Source of the DNA: CAZHEV01 sp964531335 [NCBI: uncultured bacterium]
Lineage (GTDB): Bacteria; Eisenbacteria; RBG-16-71-46; CAZHEV01
NCBI GenBank assembly: GCA_964531335.1
Contig: CAZHEV010000007.1
Span: forward strand, 124,001 to 188,000
Reading direction: 5' to 3'
DNA: 64,000 bases
Positions within the stretch are counted from its first letter, which is position 1. The number at the start of each line of letters is the position of its first letter. A model generated the notes under the pieces. The model was not told the origin of the DNA and did no database searches. It was given only the letters and a program-made list of their open reading frames with translations. Below, piece after piece: positions 26,639-35,078 of the stretch. The translations under genes were made by a program, and so were the position numbers.

Positions 26639-27949
26639 TTAACGGTACTTGATTTCCTGCCCCGGATGAATTATGCGCGGGGTGATCAGGGTTATGAGCT
26701 CGCTCTTCGAAGTGGAGTGGATCGTTTTGCCGAACAGCGCGCCAAGCAGAGGGATCCGGACGAGCAGCGGGATCCCCCTTCGTATTTGCTCGGTTCGTTC
26801 CCTTATGAGACCGCCGATGAACAGGGTATGGCCGTCCTTTACGAGGACATCCGTGGTGACCTCGGCCGTAGTCTTCGAGGGAAGGCCCTCGTCCACGACT
26901 CCATCGGAAAGCTCCGGATGAATCTTCATGAGGACATAACCGTCCTCGGCGATCGTCGGTATGATTCTGAGCTGGGCACCGATGTCGAGGAATTCCACGG
27001 ATTGTATGACAGTGTTGTCCACGGTGGTAATCACCGAGAAGCCGAGCTGGCCGCCGCTGATTATCTCCGCCTCCGTGCCGTCGATCGCGAGAAGCCGCGG
27101 CGCGGCAAGGGTGTTGAGCTCGTCTATGCCCTCTATGGTCTCCAATGTGGCCTGGAAGTCGCCCTTCGCCCAGGCGACGAATACTCCGTCTCTCCTCACG
27201 ACCGTGGGCGTCGTGAATCCCTCACCCTTGAATTCACCGCCTGCGTCGCCCGGAGAGAAGAGCACGGACCAGTCGATGCCGAACGTTATGTCTCTGGACA
27301 GCTTGGCCTCGATTATCTTGGCCTCGATAAGAACTTGCCTGGGCCGACGGTCGAGGTCGTGGATGACTTTGGCGACCCGATCCAGTACGTCGGGGCGGTC
27401 TTCGACCACGACCGCTCGAAGGGGAGGGTACTTCGTGACTCTGCCTGTCTTCGACAGGAGCTGGTTGACCACGATCTGGATGTCCTCGGCCGGGGCGTAG
27501 TCGAGCCTGAAGGTTCGGACATCGTTGAGCACTGTCTCGCCATACTGGTCGTCTGACATCTTGTGGACATAGTATATGTCGTCGCGCTTCACCGCCCGAC
27601 AACCCACCATGGCGGCAACGGAGCTCAGCGCCTTCTCGAAGGGAACTCCGTTGAGCTCTATCGATACATGTCCGCCCACTCGGTCGCCGCTCACTATGTT
27701 GAGCCCTCGGGACTTTGACAGCATCGCGAGGAGCTCCCTTATGTCCATTTCTCTGACGGATAAGGTGACCGGCTGCTGCTCCGAGAGCCCGGCTCCTTCG
27801 GCGGTTGCCGCCGGGGGGCCGTGCGGGCGCGGGTCGGCGGCGGTTCCGGCGGGTACCTGGTCTCCGCCCGCCTCGCCGAAGAGGCCTAAGGTCATAGCGC
27901 CCAGGGCCGCCAGGAACAGGAAAAACGTATGCTTGCGAAGCGTGGTCAT
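26639..27949 (-). CDS. pilQ: Type IV pilus secretin (PilQ-like)
   Basis: The 436-residue protein has a signal peptide, then a single STN/N0-type domain (VTLSVREMDIRELLAMLSKS; VSIELNGVPFEKAL). A NolW-type N1 domain (VRTFRLDYAPAEDIQIVVNQL) and the secretin barrel follow. The barrel includes VLIEAKIIEA, ISGGQLGFSVIT and the signature GIPLLVRIPLLGALFG. It is shorter than proteobacterial PilQ (about 700) because it lacks AMIN domains. Family knowledge: the secretin forms the outer-membrane pore for the pilus. Its ATG overlaps the pilP stop (ATGA), making it the last gene of the pilC-pilin-pilMNOPQ run. No terminator was seen between it and the M16 promoter. Confidence 0.9.
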   Translation of the reverse strand: MTTLRKHTFFLFLAALGAMTLGLFGEAGGDQVPAGTAADPRPHGPPAATAEGAGLSEQQPVTLSVREMDIRELLAMLSKSRGLNIVSGDRVGGHVSIELNGVPFEKALSSVAAMVGCRAVKRDDIYYVHKMSDDQYGETVLNDVRTFRLDYAPAEDIQIVVNQLLSKTGRVTKYPPLRAVVVEDRPDVLDRVAKVIHDLDRRPRQVLIEAKIIEAKLSRDITFGIDWSVLFSPGDAGGEFKGEGFTTPTVVRRDGVFVAWAKGDFQATLETIEGIDELNTLAAPRLLAIDGTEAEIISGGQLGFSVITTVDNTVIQSVEFLDIGAQLRIIPTIAEDGYVLMKIHPELSDGVVDEGLPSKTTAEVTTDVLVKDGHTLFIGGLIRERTEQIRRGIPLLVRIPLLGALFGKTIHSTSKSELITLITPRIIHPGQEIKYR

Positions 27950-28485
27950 GATTTATTCCCCATGGTCAGCCTGTAGGTGACTCCTGTTCTTTCCAGGACG
28001 ACCCAGCTGGAACCTATCTCGATCACGGCGAAGCCGGCCACTCGGTCGCCCTCTGAGACGAGTCGGCCTTCAATCGCCGCCTGGCGGTGGTCCCCGTCGA
28101 TGAACACGCCCGTCAATTTCGGCATCGGTTGCGTTTCCGGGGCGGAGGGTCCGGCGTCACCGGAAGGCCGGGCGGGGATCTTCGCCGGCGTAGAGAAAAT
28201 GTCGCGCGCCGTCGCGGCGGCGGGCTCCCGCGAGCCCCCCGGGGCCCGTCTGAGTACTTGATCCGCGCTCCATGAAGGTGCGCTTTCGCCGGCCGCCTCC
28301 ATTCTCGCCATGAGGACGCCGTAGGCGAGGTTCGCATCGACCGCGGGGTCGAAGGGGGCCGTCTCCACGGTTCCGGGCGGCGCGAGGTACAAGGTCGCAC
28401 AGCATGTAAGAAGAGCCGCCAGAGGGACGGCCGTCTTGGACACCAGCGCTCCAATGAGTAGCCTCTTGAGAGCGGCGACGGTCAT
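27946..28485 (-). CDS. pilP: PilP-like pilus alignment protein
   Basis: The 179-residue product has an N-terminal membrane anchor or lipoprotein-like segment (AVPLAALLTCCATLYLA), a Pro/Ala-rich linker, and a C-terminal small beta domain. That domain reads PMPKLTGVFIDGDHRQAAIEG and then GDRVAGFAVIEIGSSWVVLE, typical of PilP/GspC homology regions. It starts at 28485 within ATGA overlapping the pilO stop and ends in ATGA with pilQ. Family knowledge: PilP bridges the PilN/O inner-membrane complex to the secretin. Assignment rests on the C-domain pattern and gene order more than on overall similarity. Confidence 0.75.
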   Translation of the reverse strand: MTVAALKRLLIGALVSKTAVPLAALLTCCATLYLAPPGTVETAPFDPAVDANLAYGVLMARMEAAGESAPSWSADQVLRRAPGGSREPAAATARDIFSTPAKIPARPSGDAGPSAPETQPMPKLTGVFIDGDHRQAAIEGRLVSEGDRVAGFAVIEIGSSWVVLERTGVTYRLTMGNKS

Positions 28486-29027
28486 CTCCGGCCCCCTCGC
28501 CCAGGCGCGAAGTAGAGCGCCAGGTTGAAGCTCGCCGCACAGCCTCCGTAGGCGTCCTCGCGCGCTATGCTGAGGTCGTTGACGCGCGTGAGTTGAGACG
28601 CTGTTTCTATTCTGTCGAGAAAATCGTGGAGCGCCGGGAAAGCGCCGGTTGCCTGAACGTCGATTTCGAGCTCCCTGAACAGGCCGTTGCCTCTCACTCC
28701 GGACGGTGTGACGCGTTCCACCCGGACCCCGGTCCCCTCCGCCAACGCCGCTATCTGTTCGAGAAAGTGATCGAGGTTCATTTCGGCGGGCAACTTGGAC
28801 TCGCAAGCCTCGAGCGCCGAGGAGATTCGCTCTATCTCCTCGTCGACGCCGGCCAGCGCCCCCTCGGCGCGAGACAGAATCCCGACAGCCTCTCGGAAGT
28901 CGCGCGCGCGCTCGGTCGCAACGAGGAATGGCTTTATGTGATGGCCGGCGATGAGGGCGGAGGCCGCGCAAACGACTATTAGAAGGCAAGCCCGTCCCAG
29001 TATGTCCATCCTCTTCAAATCGGTCAT
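28482..29027 (-). CDS. pilO: PilO-like inner-membrane pilus assembly protein
   Basis: The 181-residue protein has one N-terminal membrane helix (CLLIVVCAASALIAGHHI), a coiled-coil segment rich in Ala/Glu (SRAEGALAGVDEEIERISSALE), and a ferredoxin-like C-domain. The C-domain includes MNLDHFLEQIAALAEGTGV, then ATGAFPALHDFLDRIE, a typical PilO pattern. ATG at 29027 directly follows the pilN stop. It pairs with PilN to form the periplasmic alignment complex. Confidence 0.85.
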   Translation of the reverse strand: MTDLKRMDILGRACLLIVVCAASALIAGHHIKPFLVATERARDFREAVGILSRAEGALAGVDEEIERISSALEACESKLPAEMNLDHFLEQIAALAEGTGVRVERVTPSGVRGNGLFRELEIDVQATGAFPALHDFLDRIETASQLTRVNDLSIAREDAYGGCAASFNLALYFAPGRGGRR

Positions 29028-29666
29028 CTACGTCTTACCGTTGTCGGTGCCGCCGTCCCGCGGGGCCGGGGGACCGGCCCGGCGGTCGACGGAACATTCT
29101 ATTTCGAACTCTACGCGGGTAGCCGGTCCGGAGCCCGACACGTCCCGGGTCCAGATCAGGTCGACCTCGGAGAACCCGTCGGCCGTTATCAAATGTCTTA
29201 TTATCTCCCCCACCTCGCGGTTCCCGGGCGCCCAGCCCCGCATCTTCAAGTAGGCACGACAGCCCTGTCCGCCCTGGGCGGCGGGATCGTGATCCGGCAG
29301 CGAGCACCTGTTGATCTCCAGGTAGCCCAGATGGCTATCGGGAGTCAGGGCGGCGCCGAGAACGGCTATGATCGCGGCGACCTTGTGGTCGGCGCCGACA
29401 AGGGAGATCGCCTCGTACCTTCGCTCGATACGGTCGCGTTCGGCAAACAGAGCGTCCGCTCGGTCGAGGCCGTGCCTCATGACGTCGTATCTTCCGGTCA
29501 ATCCCGACAGCTCGGAGTTCCGGCGCGTCACCGCCAAGTCGAGGCTCGCATAGAGCGCCGCTCCCAATGCCGCGGCGATTCCAACCCTAAGCGCCCATTG
29601 GCGGATCAAACGGCGGCTCTCTCTGCGAGCCGCGAGGTCCGGAGGGATCAGGTCTATGACCCTCAT
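29028..29666 (-). CDS. pilN: PilN-like inner-membrane pilus assembly protein
   Basis: The 212-residue protein starts MRVIDLIPPDL, matching the conserved PilN N-terminus that binds the PilM groove (INLLP-type motif). A membrane helix (WALRVGIAAALGAALYASLDLA) and a periplasmic coiled coil and ferredoxin-like domain follow. The start at 29666 sits in an ATGA overlap with the pilM stop. A C-terminal Pro/Gly/Asp tail ends the protein. Confidence 0.87.
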   Translation of the reverse strand: MRVIDLIPPDLAARRESRRLIRQWALRVGIAAALGAALYASLDLAVTRRNSELSGLTGRYDVMRHGLDRADALFAERDRIERRYEAISLVGADHKVAAIIAVLGAALTPDSHLGYLEINRCSLPDHDPAAQGGQGCRAYLKMRGWAPGNREVGEIIRHLITADGFSEVDLIWTRDVSGSGPATRVEFEIECSVDRRAGPPAPRDGGTDNGKT

Positions 29667-30760
29667 GGCAACCCGCCTCCCGACCAGATCGCGCAGCAGG
29701 CGGCGGTGGCAAAGGCGTGGCCGTCGTCGCGCTCGAAAACCTCCTCCAGGCGGAGGCCCTTCATAGGATCCATAACCTCGAGGCCGAGCTGTGAGTGAAG
29801 CGTTCCGCGCAGGGTTTCGTTTCCAGCAAGCGGCCCGGTGAGTATGATTCCCGAGACCTCGAAATGCCGAAGGAAGGAGGCGCAGTACCCCAGGCAACCT
29901 GATGCTTCGCTCGCCAGCTCCATGAACTCCGATTCAAGGAGATCGAGAGCACGCCTGCGCGGTCCCGCGGCACGCTCGCCCGGGACGGTCTCCACGTCCG
30001 ACGCGCCGGGGCGCGAAGTGTTTTCCACAAGCGCCGCCGCCCCGATCGGGTCCGGGCTCAGCTCGCGCTGGAGGCGCCTGGAGAGCTCGTCCTCGCTCCA
30101 GGTCAGAATGCGCTCGAGCAGAACGTGACCGTTCTGAAAGACCGAGATGGATGTGGCGCCGGTTCCCGTGGCCACGGCCAGGTACCGCTTCTCCGGATCG
30201 CACCTGGCCGCCTGTTCGGCCAGCGCGCAGGCGGGGGTGACAATCCTGGTTATCCTCAGCCCGAGGCTGTCCGTGTCCGACAGGATCCGCTCGATCATCT
30301 CGCGCGGTGCGCTGAAGGCCAGGACCGTGGTGCCGTCGTCCCCATGGCGTCTTGCCCAGTCGGGCAGCCGCAGGTAATCGAGGACCACGTCGTCCAGCGG
30401 ATCTTCCAGATGCTCGCGGGCATGAGCGGCGACGAGGTGGTCGAGCGATCCCGAGTTCTTAGCTCCCAGGTTCAAGGGGAAGATATCCAGAGAGGGCGAG
30501 CTCAGCGCGCAGACCGCCGCCCCGCGCGGCAGGCGCCCGCGCTTGTCTCCGTCCACGAGGCTTGCGCGGGACATTCTCCCCCCGCGGAAGTCGCCCGGCC
30601 GAAGCTCCAGAAGCTCCCACTCGGTATTCTTCTCGCGGACCTTGCGGTGGGCCAGGCGCAGCACCCCTCCTCCCGCCTCGACACCGACGCCGCCGGGCGC
30701 GATCGCCCTCCATGACCGGAGTATGCCGTTTTGCTTTGCTCCGGCGGTCAGAGTCGCCAT
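29663..30760 (-). CDS. pilM: PilM-like actin-fold ATPase
   Basis: The 365-residue protein lacks signals and membrane segments. It has an actin/FtsA-like layout: an N-terminal beta sheet (GVGVEAGGGVLRLAHRKV), a middle part with LDYLRLPDWARR and VLAFSAPREMIERIL, the second phosphate loop region (YLAVATGTGATSISVFQNG), and the adenosine-side ISGIILTGPLAGNE-like strand. Family knowledge: cytoplasmic PilM binds ATP and the PilN N-terminus. The sequence is divergent, and the first phosphate loop is not obvious. AGGAGG precedes the ATG at 30760. It follows the pilin gene after 89 bp. Confidence 0.82.
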   Translation of the reverse strand: MATLTAGAKQNGILRSWRAIAPGGVGVEAGGGVLRLAHRKVREKNTEWELLELRPGDFRGGRMSRASLVDGDKRGRLPRGAAVCALSSPSLDIFPLNLGAKNSGSLDHLVAAHAREHLEDPLDDVVLDYLRLPDWARRHGDDGTTVLAFSAPREMIERILSDTDSLGLRITRIVTPACALAEQAARCDPEKRYLAVATGTGATSISVFQNGHVLLERILTWSEDELSRRLQRELSPDPIGAAALVENTSRPGASDVETVPGERAAGPRRRALDLLESEFMELASEASGCLGYCASFLRHFEVSGIILTGPLAGNETLRGTLHSQLGLEVMDPMKGLRLEEVFERDDGHAFATAACCAIWSGGGLP

Positions 30761-30849
30761 CGCACTTCCCTCCTGGTGTCACGCCGCGACCGCGAGGGAG
30801 CCCGCGCTGCGGGCGAAGCGGCGTTTCAACCGATGCGCCTTGCCACGCT

Positions 30850-31368
30850 CTAGTTCGAGTCGTGGGCGCCGTCGTTCGCTATGAGCCGGCCGGTCTTGAT
30901 GTAGAACTTCCAGCCGGTGGTGCCGTCGGACGTCGCGGCCGTTATGTCGGTCTCCGTGATGTCGCAGAGCACCGTCCCGTCGTGATTGAACGGGTTCTCG
31001 GGCATGGACCTCTTCAGATAGGGGCCATACTTGTAAGTCGCGTCCTCGCTGACGGCGGTGACGCCTCCGAAGGATGTGTACCGCGTCATCTGATTGACGA
31101 AAGCCGTCGCGGCCTCGACGGCGGTAGTGACGTCCGAGCCGTCAGACTCGTTCTTCTCACCCGGATACACTCCGCCGTGCTGGTGGTAGTAGAGCTCCAC
31201 GGCGCTTCGCAACTCGGCTAGACTTGTCTCGAGCGCCGAGAGCTTAGCGTCCTCACCGCTTTCCTTGAATTGCGGGATCGCGATGGCGGCCAGAGCGCCC
31301 AGTATGAGCACTACTATCATCAGCTCCACCAAGGTGAACCCCAATCTGCTGCCGAGCTTGTTCCTCAT
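30850..31368 (-). CDS. Major type IV pilin-like/PulG-like prepilin
   Basis: The 172-residue prepilin has an ideal processing site and helix: LGFTLVELMIVVLILGALAAIAIPQF, given here as G before FTLVELMIVV with Glu at +5. LAELRSAVELYYHQHGGVYPG then follows in the order seen in PulG/PilA-like pilins. It ends with a beta-rich domain including PYLKRSMPENPFNHDG and TGWKFYIKTGRLI, like the alpha-beta loop region of PilA or GspG. The start at 31368 has AAGGAGG upstream. Its place between pilC and pilM suggests it is the main subunit. Confidence 0.87.
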   Translation of the reverse strand: MRNKLGSRLGFTLVELMIVVLILGALAAIAIPQFKESGEDAKLSALETSLAELRSAVELYYHQHGGVYPGEKNESDGSDVTTAVEAATAFVNQMTRYTSFGGVTAVSEDATYKYGPYLKRSMPENPFNHDGTVLCDITETDITAATSDGTTGWKFYIKTGRLIANDGAHDSN

Positions 31369-31451
31369 GTTCTGTTCCTCCTTCTGCGAACCCCTTGCGG
31401 GTCGGTGCCGCCCCGGGCGGCGAACGGGACTCTCCACGGCGCTCGTGCCCA

Positions 31452-32600
31452 CTAGTTGATGGCCCGCGACATCCTGAATATCGGAACGATCAGCGATACT
31501 GCTATCAGGCCTACTAACAGGCCCATGACCACCAACAAAGCGGGCTCTACCAGGCTGGTGAAGCGCCGGACGTCGCTTTCCAGCTCCTCGCGATACCGTT
31601 CCGCGAGGTTACCCATGACTGTGTCGAGTGCGCCCGACTTCTCCCCGGTCGCCACCATGAGCTTTACCGTATTGGGCAGAAAGGCGGCCTCCTCGAAGGC
31701 CGGGGTGACGCCGTGTCCCACTTCGACATGTCTCAACAGATTGTCGAAGAAGGCGCCATATCGGGTGTCCCTTATGATGCCGCGTGCGATTTCGACGGAG
31801 TCGAGGAGCGGAACATGGCTCGCCAAGAGCAAGCCCAGGCTCGAGAAGAGCCTGTACAGATAAGCCTCCTCGTAGAGCCTCCCGACGAGGGGTATGAGCA
31901 CCTTGACCCTGTCCCATGTCCGGCGGAGCGGGCCCATGCTCCAGCTCCAACGGACTGCGCATATCACGAAGAGTGTTATCGGCGGCAGGAGCCACCATCT
32001 TGAATGGGCGGCCGAGGAGACTGATATGAGCACCCTGGTGGTGGCCGGAAGCTCGCTCTCCACGCCGGCGAACAGATCGGCGAACCGTGGAAGCACATAT
32101 GACATTGTGAAGAGCAGAACGCCCACCATAACAAGTAGCAGCACAATGGGATAAGTCGTGGCTTCGCGAATCCGGGCGCGAAGCCCCCGCTCGATCTCCA
32201 GTATCCCCGCGAGCCGGCCGAGACTCTCGAGCAGCGCGCCGGTCGCCTCGCCGGCGCGCACCAAGTTGACGTAGAGAGGCCCGAAGGCCGAGGGATGTCG
32301 CTCGAGGCTCTCCGAGAAAGAGGCGCCGCCTTGAAGGTCCCCGTAGACGCGGCGGAGGGCGTTCGCGAAGGCGTCGGACCGCGCCTGGTCGGAAAGGGCG
32401 CGAACGGACGGCGCCAGGGTGTTCCCGGTTCGCAGAAGCAGCGCGAGCTGGCGTGTGAATATGAGAAGCTCGTCCACCGAGACCTTACTGGGCGCGAAAA
32501 GCGACTTGCGCGCGAGCGTGCTCCATCGGGCGCCCGCGCGGCCGAGATCGCCGCCTTTCTCGCAGGTCTCTCTCTCTATTCCAGCTAGGTTTATGGCCAT
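31452..32600 (-). CDS. pilC: Type IV pilus inner-membrane platform protein (PilC/GspF)
   Basis: The 382-residue protein has two T2SSF domains, each with the conserved start: VDELLIFTRQLALLLRTGN, and LYRLFSSLGLLLASHVPLLDS. The signature LLLVMVGVLLFTMSYVLP helix lies between them, and VATGEKSGALD precedes the last membrane segment. The start at 32600 (GGGAG upstream) removes an unrelated upstream extension. Family knowledge: this platform couples the PilB ATPase to pilin polymerisation. It is the first gene of the leftward machine operon. No strong promoter was seen in the 190-bp divergent gap. Confidence 0.88.
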   Translation of the reverse strand: MAINLAGIERETCEKGGDLGRAGARWSTLARKSLFAPSKVSVDELLIFTRQLALLLRTGNTLAPSVRALSDQARSDAFANALRRVYGDLQGGASFSESLERHPSAFGPLYVNLVRAGEATGALLESLGRLAGILEIERGLRARIREATTYPIVLLLVMVGVLLFTMSYVLPRFADLFAGVESELPATTRVLISVSSAAHSRWWLLPPITLFVICAVRWSWSMGPLRRTWDRVKVLIPLVGRLYEEAYLYRLFSSLGLLLASHVPLLDSVEIARGIIRDTRYGAFFDNLLRHVEVGHGVTPAFEEAAFLPNTVKLMVATGEKSGALDTVMGNLAERYREELESDVRRFTSLVEPALLVVMGLLVGLIAVSLIVPIFRMSRAIN

Positions 32601-32791
32601 AGTAACTCCCAATCTGTAAATCGGTAGGAGATAAGGCATCCTTGAGAGATTCAGGGGGTGAGGAAAAGCGGCCGGCGGATCGAGAACGCCTGGCGAATGC
32701 CGATATTGGCTACGGGCCGGCACGTCCCGCGGCCGGGCGCTGGACGCCTTCACCTGTGATGCCCGCTACACGGCCGCCTACGGGGATTGGT

Positions 32792-34054
32792 ATGGAGCGT
32801 AGACGAGGTGATAAAGCTTCGGGACCGGTTGGGAGGCCGGCGGGGTTCGCGTACGTTGTAGTGCTCCTGCTGGTGACGGTCCTGACCGTGGCGGGGCTCT
32901 CCATTCTATCGAAGAGTGCGATACTTACATTCGCGACCTTGGATCGAGGCGAGGCCGTCTCGGCTGAATACCTGGCTGAGGCGGCGGCAAATCACGCCGT
33001 GTGGTTGCTGCTGCACGATCCCTCGTTTCCCGTCGAGGAGGACAGGTATTACATGCACTCGCTGGGAGCGGGCCGCTACGGATACATGGCCCGGCGGCAT
33101 AGCGGTTCAACTTTTGCAACTATTGCGGCCCTGGGGGCCGCGGGCGAGGCCGTGGTTCGCAGAAGCTACGTGGTGCATATAAAGCCCCCCGCCGCCGGCT
33201 CAATGATCACCGGAGTTTACACAGGCGACGGTTCTGACGACAGGGCTATAACCGGCGTAGGCTTCCAGCCGGACGTCGTCATCGTGAAATCCGAACGAAA
33301 CTACCGGGCGCTGATCAGGACCTCCACGATTGCGGGCGATGCGGCCAAGCCCATGGAAGGAAGAAAAGCCTTGGAGAGCAACCTCATCCAGTCCCTCGAC
33401 CCGGACGGCTTTACGGTGGGGAGCGACAACTATGTGAATGGAAGCGGCTACCGCTACTACTGGGCGGCCTTCAGGGCCGTCCCGGGACGGATGGGCCTGG
33501 GCACCTACATCGGCGACGGCTCCTACGGCAGAAGCGTGTCCGGCTTGCCCTTCAGCCCGCATCTGGTCTTCGTCTTCTCCGAGGACAGGCGCGAGGCCGT
33601 GCACAAGTGCTCCGGCACGGGACTGTCGTTTGTGTTCGGAAGAGGGTGGCCCAGCTTGGACTGCGTGCTCGACCCCATGTCGCCCGACGGCTTTCGAGTC
33701 GGTTCCAACGAACGGGTGAATAAAGCGGGTGAGAGATATCACTACGTTTGTTGGCCCCAGATAGCGGGCCGCCAGGTCTTCGCCGCCTACACCGGCGACG
33801 GTTCGGACGACAGAAACCTACAGGGCTTCGGCCTGGGGCCGGAGTACATGATCGTGCAGTCCCTGTCGTGGCCCAGAAACGCGGTGCATCGGACGGCCTC
33901 TATCTCAGGCGACCAGACTCTTTATTTCAGGCCGTCCTGGAGCTCCTCGAATCTTATCCAGGCGTTTCTTCCGGACGGAGCCCAAATGGGACGGGACTGG
34001 GACGTGAACAGGAGTGGATGGGACTATGCGTACTATGTTTGGGCCAGAGACTAG
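32792..34054 (+). CDS. PilX-type prepilin-like protein with three tandem beta-domain repeats
   Basis: The 420-residue protein starts at 32792 (GGGGATTGGT upstream). It has a PilX-like N-terminus: GFAYVVVLLLVTVLTVAGLSILS, a hydrophobic helix after a basic leader, then EYLAEAAANHAVWLL. Three related repeats of about 85-92 residues follow, near residues 138-229, 234-323 and 329-420. Each starts with YTGDGSDDR or YIGDGSYGR, continues with a PDVVIVKS-like strand and ends with DGF-x-VGS...VN-x-G-x-Y-x-YYVW. The repeat resembles domains known from phage tail and surface proteins (DUF7483-like), from memory. It heads a set of four minor prepilin genes. Confidence 0.75.
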   Translation: MERRRGDKASGPVGRPAGFAYVVVLLLVTVLTVAGLSILSKSAILTFATLDRGEAVSAEYLAEAAANHAVWLLLHDPSFPVEEDRYYMHSLGAGRYGYMARRHSGSTFATIAALGAAGEAVVRRSYVVHIKPPAAGSMITGVYTGDGSDDRAITGVGFQPDVVIVKSERNYRALIRTSTIAGDAAKPMEGRKALESNLIQSLDPDGFTVGSDNYVNGSGYRYYWAAFRAVPGRMGLGTYIGDGSYGRSVSGLPFSPHLVFVFSEDRREAVHKCSGTGLSFVFGRGWPSLDCVLDPMSPDGFRVGSNERVNKAGERYHYVCWPQIAGRQVFAAYTGDGSDDRNLQGFGLGPEYMIVQSLSWPRNAVHRTASISGDQTLYFRPSWSSSNLIQAFLPDGAQMGRDWDVNRSGWDYAYYVWARD

Positions 34055-34619
34055 GAGGACGCACGAGAAGGCCCCGGCTGGGCGGGGCGGGTTCACTTTG
34101 GTGGAGCTGGTGATAGTGATGCTGGTTTTGGGCTTGGTGGCGGCCGCGGGCCAGCCCGTCATCAACTCGTCGGTGGATCGGGCGAGGCTCTCCGCCGCGG
34201 CTGACCAGGTGGTTGCCGCTCTGGAGTATGCACGGCACTCGGCCGCGGCCTGCGGTAGTCCCTGGCGCGTTACGGTGGACGCGACAGCCGACACGCTCGG
34301 CGTGGAGCGGTTGAGGTCCGATGTAGATTTCACCGACCCGGCCCTTACCGAGGTCGCGAGGTCGCAGGCGGAGGCCCTCTCCTATTCCGCGGTCCGGCAT
34401 CCGGCTAACAGGGGCTCCCGGTACAGGGTCGATTTCGGGAACGGAGCGGGTTACCGGAGCGTTGATGTGGTATCCGCGGAGTTCTGGTCCGGCGGCTCCG
34501 TAATATTCGACGCGCGCGGCGTCCCCTCGGGCGCCGGCCGGGTGGTGCTCGAAAGAGGCGGCCGTAGGGCCACCGTGACACTGGACGCGCTGACCGGAAG
34601 AGTGTCGCGGAGCGACTGA
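34026..34619 (+). CDS. GspH/FimT-type minor prepilin
   Basis: The 197-residue prepilin has the signal GGFTLVELVIVMLVLGLVAA, then SAAADQVVAALEYARHSAAA, the typical GspH/FimT helix. A C-terminal beta domain follows, ending ITLDALTG-like (VTLDALTGRVSRSD). The start at ATG 34026 was preferred (AGGAG at 34010-34014); GTG 34014 and ATG 34035 are alternatives. It overlaps the end of the preceding gene, which suggests coupling. Gene order (PilX-like, FimT, PilV/GspI, PilW/GspJ) matches minor-pilin initiation complexes. Confidence 0.82.
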   Translation: MRTMFGPETRRTHEKAPAGRGGFTLVELVIVMLVLGLVAAAGQPVINSSVDRARLSAAADQVVAALEYARHSAAACGSPWRVTVDATADTLGVERLRSDVDFTDPALTEVARSQAEALSYSAVRHPANRGSRYRVDFGNGAGYRSVDVVSAEFWSGGSVIFDARGVPSGAGRVVLERGGRRATVTLDALTGRVSRSD

Positions 34620-34632
34620 TTGGAGGTGGAAG

Positions 34633-35016
34633 GTGCCTTGTCGCAGATCCGGGTTCACGCTGGTCGAGGTTCTGCTCTCCATAGCCATACTCGGCGTCTC
34701 CGCGCTCGCGATCTCACGCGTTTACACGGCGGGGCCTGCGACCGCCGAGATCCGGGTGGCGGAGGGGCGGACGAACAGCGCGCTCAGGAGCCGGATGGAG
34801 AAGCTACAGGCCATGCAATTCGATCACCTTTCCTCCGGGAGCGAGACGGTGGTCATTCAGGGGGATGACCTCACCCTGTCATGGACGGTATCCGCCGTAG
34901 ACCTGGATGGAGACCTGACGCCCGAGGCCTCGGCGAAGCTCATAACGGTTACCTTGGGCGACAGGTCGTTGACGACTATAGTGGTGGACCACGGCGGGCG
35001 GATAGGAAAGATCTAA
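34633..35016 (+). CDS. GspI/PilV-type minor prepilin
   Basis: This 127-residue prepilin starts at GTG 34633, six bases after GGAGG. It has MPCRRSGFTLVEVLLSIAIL, a very short leader with Gly before Phe and Glu at +5. The helix is followed by MEKLQAMQFDHLSSGSETV and a compact beta domain. Size and the VEVLLSIAIL segment fit GspI/PilV. It is the third gene of the minor-pilin set. Confidence 0.82.
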   Translation: MPCRRSGFTLVEVLLSIAILGVSALAISRVYTAGPATAEIRVAEGRTNSALRSRMEKLQAMQFDHLSSGSETVVIQGDDLTLSWTVSAVDLDGDLTPEASAKLITVTLGDRSLTTIVVDHGGRIGKI

Positions 35017-35078
35017 GCCCCCCTGCGCTGCGCCGGCCGGGTTGGGGACAGGGGTCAAATCGAGGGACTGAGACGGCG

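Noticed and set aside
26627-27556. 309-codon frame opposite the secretin gene
   Set aside because: The minus strand encodes a complete secretin with all domains; the plus-strand translation has no recognisable feature.
27946-28989. 347-codon frame taken as one gene
   Set aside because: Only the part from 28485 onward is PilP-like; the upstream part is Arg-rich and overlaps the PilO gene in another frame. The start was moved to the ATGA overlap at 28485.
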